Shown piece by piece: positions 1-6,950 of a DNA stretch of 64,000 nt (positions within the stretch are counted from its first letter, which is position 1; every line of letters begins with the position of its first letter). Where the stretch lies: positions 1 to 64,000 of the forward strand of contig UQDP01000009.1 in NCBI GenBank assembly GCA_900539845.1. Reading direction: 5' to 3'. The notes under the pieces are model-generated. The model worked only from the letters and a program-made list of their open reading frames with translations. It did no database searches and was not told where the DNA came from. Position numbers and translations under genes: made by a program. This stretch comes from an uncultured Oscillospiraceae bacterium. Lineage in GTDB: Bacteria > Bacillota > Clostridia > Oscillospirales > Acutalibacteraceae.

Positions 1-2
1 TC

Positions 3-134
3 AGCCCCGAAATGGCGGACGGACTTCTGATGATGCTCAACGACGATCAGTCCTCTTTCGTCGGCTTCTCCAAAATCTTCTGGCGCCTCGGCGGCGCGCT
101 TACACGCCTTCCGGCACTGCTTAAATCTATCTGA
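3..134 (+). CDS. C-terminal end of an unrecognised protein
   Basis: An open frame enters from the left edge and stops at TGA 132-134, giving 43 residues that end in LTRLPALLKSI. The tail is amphipathic or mildly hydrophobic with basic residues. I do not recognise the family from this fragment. A strong terminator follows 16 bases later, which supports this being a real gene end. Confidence 0.6.
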   Translation, partial: SPEMADGLLMMLNDDQSSFVGFSKIFWRLGGALTRLPALLKSI

Positions 135-150
135 CAGCAAGGATAAAAAG

Positions 151-179
151 TCCGGCAGAACGCTCTGCCGGATTTTTTT
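151..179 (+). terminator. rho-independent terminator
   Basis: A perfect 9-bp stem (TCCGGCAGA/TCTGCCGGA, 151-159 with 164-172) with a 4-base loop is followed by a run of T. It ends the gene entering from the left edge. Confidence 0.9.
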
Positions 180-192
180 ACGCGAGGAGTAA

Positions 193-933
193 ATGATGAA
201 AGAAAACAAGTATGATGATGAAGTGTTTTTTAAAAAGTACAGCGAAATGAGCCGCTCTAAATACGGACTGAAAGGCGCGGGGGAGTGGTATCAGTTCAAA
301 AAGCTGCTGCCCGACTTCAAAGGCAAAAGAGTTCTTGATCTGGGCTGCGGCTATGGATGGCATTGTGCCTATGCTGCGGAAAACGGAGCGAATAGCGTGC
401 TCGGCGTTGATCTGTCGGAAAAGATGCTACAAGCGGCAGCGCAAAAAAATCATGCGCCTGTGATAACTTATATGCATTCTGCAATGGAGGAGCTTTCGTT
501 TGAAAAAGGCTCGTTTGACTGCGTTATCAGCTCGCTCGCGTTTCATTATGTTAAAGATATTGAGCCTCTTTTTCAAAACATTTTCTGTTGGCTTGCTGAC
601 GGAGGAGACTTTGTGTTCTCTTGTGAGCACCCTGTTTTTACTGCCGAGGGCAGTCAGGAGTGGTACTGCGATGAAAAAGGCAATATTCTCCATTTCCCTG
701 TTGACAATTATTAATATGAGGGAAAACGCAGCGCGGTTTTTTTGGGCGAAAGAGTTGTGAAATATCACAGAACGCTCACAACATATCTGAATACGCTGCT
801 GGACTGCGGTTTTGAGATCAAAAGCGTGGTGGAACCTGCGCCTCCGCAGGATATGATGGATATCCCGGGTATGGCCGATGAGATGCGCCGTCCGATGATG
901 CTGCTTGTTTCGGTGCATAAGAAAAAGGCATGA
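193..933 (+). pseudogene. class I SAM-dependent methyltransferase interrupted by an in-frame stop
   Basis: The first 173 residues form a Rossmann-type methyltransferase with the SAM-binding motif VLDLGCGYG (about residues 47-55), the acidic motif LGVDLSEKM, and a late ISSLAFHYV segment. TAA at 712-714 ends this frame. The same frame continues without another stop to 933, reading YEGKRSAVFLGE and then a normal C-terminal part ending VSVHKKKA. In relatives the DNY-x-YEGKR region is continuous, as far as I recall, so the stop probably replaces a Tyr or Phe codon by one base. The start at 193 follows GAGGAG at 184-189; the next codon is also ATG. The gene may be a recent pseudogene, a sequencing error, or two fragments. 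The substrate is unknown. Confidence 0.75.
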
Positions 934-974
934 GCGCGCCCATACCTTTTGCTTTCACTTGATCTGCTGAATAT

Positions 975-1481
975 TCAGTTTGTTTCCTTTTTTCTCTTGT
1001 TTTCCTCAGCTATCTGCTGTTCTTTGTAAAACGCGTTTGCTTTCATATATACCATAATGATATCGTGTATATGCTCATACAGTTCACCCTCATTATATTG
1101 AAGCGGAACGATCCTTTCATCATCGTCGATACACAGCGGACCTCTCTCGTAGTCGTTGAAGGTGGGCATGATGGAATAGGATTCCTTGGTCTTGACAAGC
1201 GAGATCAGAGTCAGTTCAGATGTTGCGTTTACAAATCCCTTCTTTTTCGTATATTTTTCTATCGTAGAAACATTGCTTTCGTCATTGTGCTTTTTTGAGA
1301 AGCAGGCGTCAAAAATCTTTTCAATAAATTCCTCTGCCTGCTTGGCGTTATACGGCGCTTTGAGCAGCATAACGGTATCTATATCGGCAATGCCGTATTT
1401 TTCGCTTTCGCCGCAGGGAATACCGATAAGGTTTTCATCCTTGTCCACATAAAGCGATATAGTTGAAAAATCAAATTTCAT
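975..1481 (-). CDS. uncharacterised 168-residue protein
   Basis: The frame begins MKFDFSTISLYVDKDENLIG and ends in a charged, Lys/Glu-rich tail. An AAGAGG ribosome binding site lies upstream on the minus strand. There is no signal peptide or membrane segment, and I see no recognisable motif; it looks like a small soluble alpha/beta protein. It lies convergent with the broken methyltransferase and divergent from the glycosidase at 1647. Function unknown. Confidence 0.65.
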   Translation of the reverse strand: MKFDFSTISLYVDKDENLIGIPCGESEKYGIADIDTVMLLKAPYNAKQAEEFIEKIFDACFSKKHNDESNVSTIEKYTKKKGFVNATSELTLISLVKTKESYSIMPTFNDYERGPLCIDDDERIVPLQYNEGELYEHIHDIIMVYMKANAFYKEQQIAEENKRKKETN

Positions 1482-1646
1482 TAGCTAAACGACCTCTTTT
1501 CCATTATGCTCTATTATAACCTATCGCACTGAAAAAAACAACCTTTGTGCATTATGTAATAAATCACAATATTTTTATTATGAAAAGCACTTTTATGCCG
1601 TTTTATTGACTTGAAAATTTTACTGTGATACACTTTTTGCAGAGAG

Positions 1647-3722
1647 GTGTATGGATATGAAAGTGAAAAAATACTTTTTGCAGCGCTGGGTGCGATAGTA
1701 TGCTTGGGAATCGTTTCCGCCGCGCTTTTTGCTTTTTTTACAGTCAACAGAAAGGTAAGCTTGGATGAGCCTGCTAAGGGCGCGATGGACTTGGGAACTT
1801 ACGGAATTGATTTTGATGATAAAAGCGGGCTTTTTTCCGTTTCCAAGGATGATGTGCTGTATCTTCAAAACGCGCATAGTGAGTATAAGCTGAATGATTC
1901 GATCGTCAGGTCAACGGATTACGAAAGCTTTGAAATAACGAGGAACGGTAATGAAATTGCTGTGCTGATGCAAAGCAGCGGACTGCCTGATGTTATGCAG
2001 ACCTTTGCTGTATCGGAGGACGGGAATTATATTCAGACCCGGCTTTCAATCATCTCGGATACGCAGATCAGCACAAATTATATCGCTCCTGTTGTTACCG
2101 GCAAAAAAAGCATTCAGACTGCGCGGCAGGAGATATCCGCCATTCTTGAGATTCCTTTTGATAATGACGGCTGGAAAGAATTTGAAACGAATAAGCTGTA
2201 TAAAGACACGGTCAGCTATGAGGCAGGAGTGCTCTTTAATCCAACGGGCGGCGGTATCATTCTTGGTTCACTCGAGCATACAGTTTGGAAAACTGCCGTT
2301 GAAACAAAGGGCGGCTTAGGCGATATTGATTCTCTCAGGCTGTACTGCGGGGCAGTCGATCCTTATTCCGGCGATGTGCCGCACGGTCAGGTCAGTGGTG
2401 AGAAAGTCTCGTCTCCTTTAATGTTTATAGGCGTTTTTGACGATTGGCAGGACGGCATGCTTCAGTTTGCGCGCGCAAACACCGATGTTCAGCCGAAGCG
2501 GGCGCAGGTAACGGAAAATGTGCCTGTCGGCTGGAACAGCTGGGGCTCTGTTCAGCAGGATCTGAATTATGAGACCGCAGTGAATATTTCTGATTATGTT
2601 AAGGATAACTTTCAGCATATCTGGAAACAGGGCGGAGGCGCTGTTTATATAAATCTTGATTCCTATTGGGATATGCTCAGCGATGAGGAACTCAAAGCCT
2701 TTGTTGATCATTGCCACGAAAACGGTCAGCTTGCCGGAATCTATTCCGCTCCTTATGTTATGTGGTATCAGCCGGAAGAAATGGCGCAGCACTATGTTCC
2801 GGGAACGAATGACACCGTAACATATCAGGATATTACACTGAAAAAGCCGGACGGTACATATTACGGCAATGAGGTGGACGGCTGTATACCGCTTGATGTT
2901 ACGCATCCGGCAACCAAGCAGCATGTAAAGGCGCAGTTTGACAGATTTAAGAAAGCCGGCTTTGATTATATAAAGCTTGATTTTCTTGTGCATGCGTCTT
3001 TTGAAGGTGATTTTTACGATGAGAGTATAACGACGGGGATTCAGGCTTATAATTCCGCCATGGAATATGTGAATGAGCTTCTTGGCGACAAGATGTTTAT
3101 AAATCTTGCAATGTCTCCTATATTCCCTTATCAATATGCAAACGGCAGGAGACTTGCCTGTGACGCCTACTATTCAATCGATGAGACTGAATATACCTTG
3201 AACGCCGTAACTTATGGGTTCTGGGAGCAGGAGCTTTACGATTTTACCGACCCGGATCATATCGTTGTTTGGGGCAGAGACGGAAAAGCGGATGCGGGCG
3301 AGGCGAGAAGCCGTGCCACTTCAGGTGTTATTTCGGGTACAAGTTTTCTTACGGGAGACAATTTTGTTTCGCCTGCGGGAAATGCCGCAGAAGCTCAAAA
3401 AAGATTTAAAAGCATGTTTTCAAATACCGATATAATAAGGGCTGCTGAAACGGGCAGGATATTTAAAGCGCAAATCAACGGCAATCTGCCCAGAGCTGCA
3501 AATGTTTACAGACTGACTGACGGCAGCAGCGAGTATATTGCCGTATTTAACTTTAGTTCATTGCCATCAGGGTTTAAAATTGATTTGGGTGATGATCACG
3601 CATCCTATAATATCAGAGAACTTTGGAGCGGAGAGGAATTTACGGCAGAAGAAAGTATGAAAGTCAGAATAAGCGGCGGTGACGCGGCTTTATATGAAAT
3701 AACGGAACAGGTGAGCGAATGA
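1647..3722 (+). CDS. membrane-anchored clan GH-D-like glycoside hydrolase (alpha-galactosidase-like); N-terminus probably frameshifted
   Basis: The 691-residue frame has an N-terminal membrane segment (about residues 9-33), a beta-rich domain, and a TIM barrel with GWNSWG (about 294-299), NLDSYWD, and YIKLDF (about 441-446). The Asp of YIKLDF is the expected nucleophile in alpha-galactosidase families GH27/GH36. It probably acts outside the membrane on alpha-galactosides or related glycans. The open frame starts at GTG 1647, which overlaps the best ribosome binding site (AGAGAGG). ATG 1651 and ATG 1657 are better placed but lie in another frame. One extra A in the A6 run at 1667-1672 would give MKVKKILFAALGA, a natural anchor start. 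The stop overlaps the next gene start by four bases (ATGA). The exact GH family is uncertain. Confidence 0.75.
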   Translation: MYGYESEKILFAALGAIVCLGIVSAALFAFFTVNRKVSLDEPAKGAMDLGTYGIDFDDKSGLFSVSKDDVLYLQNAHSEYKLNDSIVRSTDYESFEITRNGNEIAVLMQSSGLPDVMQTFAVSEDGNYIQTRLSIISDTQISTNYIAPVVTGKKSIQTARQEISAILEIPFDNDGWKEFETNKLYKDTVSYEAGVLFNPTGGGIILGSLEHTVWKTAVETKGGLGDIDSLRLYCGAVDPYSGDVPHGQVSGEKVSSPLMFIGVFDDWQDGMLQFARANTDVQPKRAQVTENVPVGWNSWGSVQQDLNYETAVNISDYVKDNFQHIWKQGGGAVYINLDSYWDMLSDEELKAFVDHCHENGQLAGIYSAPYVMWYQPEEMAQHYVPGTNDTVTYQDITLKKPDGTYYGNEVDGCIPLDVTHPATKQHVKAQFDRFKKAGFDYIKLDFLVHASFEGDFYDESITTGIQAYNSAMEYVNELLGDKMFINLAMSPIFPYQYANGRRLACDAYYSIDETEYTLNAVTYGFWEQELYDFTDPDHIVVWGRDGKADAGEARSRATSGVISGTSFLTGDNFVSPAGNAAEAQKRFKSMFSNTDIIRAAETGRIFKAQINGNLPRAANVYRLTDGSSEYIAVFNFSSLPSGFKIDLGDDHASYNIRELWSGEEFTAEESMKVRISGGDAALYEITEQVSE

Positions 3723-4390
3723 GAAAAGTGTTGATTACAGGCGGCGCCACAGGCATAGGGCGTGAGTGCGCAAGATTATTTGCGCAAAAGGGAGATGATG
3801 TTTTCATCACATACAACGAAACACAGCCGGATATAGACTGTGCGTCTCCCGTTAAATGCGACCTAAGAAAAGAGAGCGACATAAAAAAACTTTTTGCTGC
3901 ATTCAAAACGCTAGACGTACTTGTCAATAATGCGGGAGTCAGCCTGATAAAAATGATAAATGACACCACTTTTTCAGATTATGATGAGCTGATGGCGGTA
4001 AATTCACGCGCGGTTTATTTCTGCGCGAAGGAGGCTGCGCGCCTGATGCTTAAAACGCACAGCGGAGCGATTATCAATATCGCTTCAATGTGGGGCGAGA
4101 CAGGCGCTTCCTGCGAAACACTTTATTCAATGAGTAAAGCGGGCGTTATAGGCTTTACAAAAGCGCTTGCAAAGGAACTCGCCCCGAGCGGCATAACCGT
4201 TAACTGTGTTTCGCCCGGCATAATAGATACAAGAATGAATGCGCAGTTTCAGGCGCATGAACTGATTGAAGATGTGCCGCTCGGCAGACTCGGCTCGCCC
4301 TATGATGTTGCGCGCACGGTTTATTTTCTTGCGGGAAGCGCATATATAACGGGTCAGGATATTTCCGTGAGCGGCGGAATCGTTATTTAA
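3719..4390 (+). CDS. short-chain dehydrogenase/reductase (FabG/YmfI-like)
   Basis: This is a classical 223-residue SDR: cofactor motif TGGATGIG near the N-terminus, NNAG in the middle, active-site Ser in IASMWGE, and the YSMSK (YxxxK) pair. The length and the C-terminal ISVSGGI fit FabG-type oxidoreductases, and the sequence resembles the elongation factor P 5-aminopentanone reductase (YmfI) group. It probably uses NADPH. Its ATG overlaps the stop of the upstream glycosidase, so the two are likely translationally coupled, although no functional link is obvious. Confidence 0.85.
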   Translation: MRKVLITGGATGIGRECARLFAQKGDDVFITYNETQPDIDCASPVKCDLRKESDIKKLFAAFKTLDVLVNNAGVSLIKMINDTTFSDYDELMAVNSRAVYFCAKEAARLMLKTHSGAIINIASMWGETGASCETLYSMSKAGVIGFTKALAKELAPSGITVNCVSPGIIDTRMNAQFQAHELIEDVPLGRLGSPYDVARTVYFLAGSAYITGQDISVSGGIVI

Positions 4391-4482
4391 GCAAGAGAAC
4401 CGATGATCTTATTGCTTAAAATTTGTAACACATTCCTTTGCTTTTCATAGTATGACTTAGAAAAGCGAAGGGAGGTACGATT

Positions 4483-4617
4483 ATGGGTTGCGGTTGTAAC
4501 AACGGCTGCGGTGGAACTTCCTGGGTTATCATTCTTATTATAATCCTTCTCCTCTGCGGTGGCTTCGGCAGCAATTTCAGCGGATGCGGCAATAATGATT
4601 GTGGCTGCGGTTGCTAA
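4483..4617 (+). CDS. 44-residue Cys/Gly-rich membrane protein (chorion-class high-cysteine type)
   Basis: ATG 4483 follows a strong GGGAGG ribosome binding site (4470-4475). The product starts MGCGCNNGCGG, has one short hydrophobic segment (WVIILIIILLLC, residues 14-25), and ends in NNDCGCGC. Nine of the 44 residues are Cys and about a quarter are Gly. Similar tiny proteins in Clostridia are annotated as chorion class high-cysteine protein; their role is unknown and a spore or envelope structural role is a guess. It is flanked by its own promoter region and a terminator, so it is monocistronic. A CATAGTATGA element at 4446-4455 faintly resembles mother-cell sigma-factor -10 boxes. Confidence 0.8.
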   Translation: MGCGCNNGCGGTSWVIILIIILLLCGGFGSNFSGCGNNDCGCGC

Positions 4618-4637
4618 TTGTCTGTGATTTCAAAAGG

Positions 4638-4667
4638 TGCGTTCGGGTTTTCCCGAACGCATTTTTT
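4638..4667 (+). terminator. rho-independent terminator
   Basis: GCGTTCGGG (4639-4647) pairs with CCCGAACGC (4652-4660) across a TTTT loop and is followed by ATTTTTT. It ends the high-cysteine small gene. Confidence 0.9.
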
Positions 4668-4773
4668 GACTTTCAGCACCGGTTTTTTTATTGAATTCTT
4701 TTGCGCTTCTGAAAACCGCGCGGCAGAGCCATAAAATGGAATAAAAATTTTTTAAAATTTTTCGAAAAAAGTT

Positions 4774-4836
4774 CTTGACTTTCTCTGACCTTTGTGGTAT
4801 TCTTAACTCAGAAAGTCAAAGAAAGTCAAAGTCAAA
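4774..4836 (+). promoter_or_regulatory. CtsR-controlled promoter of the clpC operon with two operators
   Basis: -35 TTGACT (4775-4780), 17-base spacer and -10 TATTCT (4798-4803). Downstream, AGTCAAA-GAA-AGTCAAA (4814-4830) matches the tandem heptad CtsR box exactly, with a third overlapping AGTCAAA at 4830-4836. Upstream, the reverse-strand version CTTGACT-TTC-TCTGACC (4774-4790) overlaps the -35 with one mismatch per heptad. CtsR bound here would cover both sides of the promoter, giving autoregulated heat-shock control. Confidence 0.9.
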
Positions 4837-4894
4837 AGCAATAAAACGCTTTGACAAAACAACAGGCTTAATTAATAAAGAGGAGTGAGTAAAC

Positions 4895-5344
4895 GTGAAT
4901 ATGACCGATATTATCGCCGATATGATCCTTGATATGTTTGACGATGGCAATTCAACCATCAGGATCAAAAGGAATGATCTCGCGTCACAGCTCGGGTGCG
5001 TTCCGAGCCAGATCAACTATGTGATAACCTCGCGGTTTACTCCTGAGCAGGGTTACCGCATAGAAAGCCGCAGAGGCGGAGGCGGATGCATTTATATAAC
5101 AAGAGCAAACTCAGGCAATACCGCTCTTATGGCGCTGATCAACAGCATCGGCGATTCCATTGATGAGCGTTCCGCCAAAGCAAATATATATAATCTGAAT
5201 TATCAGAATATCATTGATGATAAAAGTGCAAAGATTATGACTGCGGCTGTTACCGACACCAATTTTAAAGAGTTGGATCAGAAAGTCAGAGATATCGTAC
5301 GGGCAAGGCAGTTCAAAAAAATGCTGCTTGCGTATATAGGCTGA
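4895..5344 (+). CDS. ctsR: transcriptional repressor CtsR
   Basis: This is the class III heat-shock repressor. The N-terminal winged HTH contains CVPSQINYVITSRFT and the Gly-rich wing RRGGGG, both hallmarks of CtsR. The C-terminal half would be the dimerisation part and target for McsB-ClpC proteolysis. The length, 149 residues, is normal. The start is GTG 4895 after GAGGAGTGA; ATG 4901 is an alternative. It is first in the ctsR-mcsA-mcsB-clpC operon and its own operator lies just upstream, so it represses itself until heat or protein stress releases it. Confidence 0.97.
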   Translation: MNMTDIIADMILDMFDDGNSTIRIKRNDLASQLGCVPSQINYVITSRFTPEQGYRIESRRGGGGCIYITRANSGNTALMALINSIGDSIDERSAKANIYNLNYQNIIDDKSAKIMTAAVTDTNFKELDQKVRDIVRARQFKKMLLAYIG

Positions 5345-5397
5345 ATTTACGGTGTTTCAGCCGGGAACAGTAACGACTAAGAAAGGATGAATGTATT

Positions 5398-5925
5398 ATG
5401 AAATGCCAACACTGCAATAAAAATGAAGCAACAACATATTTTAAACAGAATATAAACGGTCAGGTAACGGAGATGCATCTCTGTGAGGACTGCGCAAGAG
5501 AACTTGGTGTTATGGACAGCTTCAGACCCCAGAACTTCTTTGCCGACACCTTTCTTGGCAACCTGCTCGGAGCGGGCATTCCGGCAATGAATATCATATC
5601 CGGGGTTGATAGATGTGAGAGCTGCGGCTCAACCTTTAATGACATTATCAACAGCGGGCTTGTAGGCTGCGCCGATTGCTATAATAAGTTTTCACAGCGT
5701 CTTGAGCCGTCGATATTTAAGCTGCACGGCAATGCAAGCCATGTGGGCAAAAATATAACCTACACGGAAGTTCCCGATCAGAAAGAGCCCAAGGCTCAGG
5801 AAAAACCCAAGAGTGAGCTTGAGAAGCTCAAGGATGACCTGAAACTGGCGATCAAGGAACAGCGGTTTGAGGACGCGGCTGTTTTAAGAGACAAGATAAA
5901 GGATATGACCGGGGAGGATAAATAA
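5398..5925 (+). CDS. mcsA: McsA, zinc-binding activator of the McsB arginine kinase
   Basis: The 175-residue protein has paired zinc-finger cysteines (CQHCNK and CEDC near the N-terminus, CESCG and CADCY near residues 67-90) and a C-terminal UVR motif (LKLAIKEQRFEDAAVLRDKI). This is the layout of McsA, which binds and stimulates McsB and bridges to CtsR and ClpC. It follows ctsR by about 50 bases with an AAGGATG binding site, and its TAA directly abuts the mcsB ATG. Confidence 0.95.
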   Translation: MKCQHCNKNEATTYFKQNINGQVTEMHLCEDCARELGVMDSFRPQNFFADTFLGNLLGAGIPAMNIISGVDRCESCGSTFNDIINSGLVGCADCYNKFSQRLEPSIFKLHGNASHVGKNITYTEVPDQKEPKAQEKPKSELEKLKDDLKLAIKEQRFEDAAVLRDKIKDMTGEDK

Positions 5926-6915
5926 ATGAGTAAATGGTACAGTTCCGGCGGTGCGGATAATGATGTTGTTGTATTCTCAAAAGTCAGAGTAGCAAGAAAT
6001 CTCAGCGACACCCCGTTTAAAAATAAACTGAGTCCGGAAATAAGGCGTTCAACGGTAAAAAAGCTTTATGCCTGCATAAAGAACTCGGAACTTGCGGGTG
6101 AGCTTGATCTTGTGGATCTGACAGGAAAGAGCAACGCACAAGCGGCGGCTTATGCCGAACGGCAAATGATCAGCCCCGAATTTGCAAGGGAAAAAGGCGC
6201 GTTTCTCGCTTCTGAAGATGAGAGCGTTACAGTTATGCTCTGCGAGGAAGATCATATAAGAATAAACGCTTTTGCGGCAGGTCTTGAAATTGAAAAGGCT
6301 TATGAAAAGGCGGATAAGGTCGATGATATCTTTCTGCGCAGCATGCCGATAGCTTTTGATAAAAAGCTTGGCTTTTTGACCGCCAGCCCGATCAATCTGG
6401 GAACCGGTCTGAAGATCTCCGTCGGTCTGCACCTGCCGGCAATTAAGGAAAACGGCACAATAGGCAGGCTTTCCTCGCTTGTCGGAAAACTCGGTTTGAC
6501 TCTCCGTCCCATATACGGTGAAGAGGGCATGTTTTATGTGCTTACCAATCATGTGACACTGGGTATTACGGAAAAAGAGGCGATGGATAATATCGCGTCT
6601 GTTGCGATGCAGATCGTTATGCAGGAAAGAAATCTCAGAGCCACTATGAAAAACAGTGAGATCTGGGAGGATAAATTATACAGAAGCATGGGCACACTTA
6701 AAATGGCAAGGCGCTTAAGCTACCCTGAATTTATAGCCCTTGCTTCAGATATACGGCTCGGAGCGGCACTCGGATTCTTTAGTATTGATATAAACACAGT
6801 TACGGAAATGATACATACCCTTGCGGACGGTAATGTTATCACTTCAAAAGGCTGTGATGAAAATCCCGAGCTTGCGCAGAGATTCCGGGCTGACGAAGTC
6901 AGAAGCAGATTGTAA
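5926..6915 (+). CDS. mcsB: protein-arginine kinase McsB
   Basis: McsB phosphorylates arginines on misfolded proteins and CtsR, marking them for ClpC-ClpP. The sequence shows guanido-kinase features: VRVARNLSDTPF near the N-terminus, VMLCEEDHIRIN in the middle, and QERNLRA with RLSYPEF later. At 329 residues it is slightly shorter than the Bacillus protein at its C-terminus. It starts immediately after the mcsA stop and is 35 bases from clpC, so it belongs to the same heat-shock operon. Confidence 0.95.
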   Translation: MSKWYSSGGADNDVVVFSKVRVARNLSDTPFKNKLSPEIRRSTVKKLYACIKNSELAGELDLVDLTGKSNAQAAAYAERQMISPEFAREKGAFLASEDESVTVMLCEEDHIRINAFAAGLEIEKAYEKADKVDDIFLRSMPIAFDKKLGFLTASPINLGTGLKISVGLHLPAIKENGTIGRLSSLVGKLGLTLRPIYGEEGMFYVLTNHVTLGITEKEAMDNIASVAMQIVMQERNLRATMKNSEIWEDKLYRSMGTLKMARRLSYPEFIALASDIRLGAALGFFSIDINTVTEMIHTLADGNVITSKGCDENPELAQRFRADEVRSRL

Positions 6916-6950
6916 TAGATATTCATTCTGCTTTTATAGGAGGAATAAAT

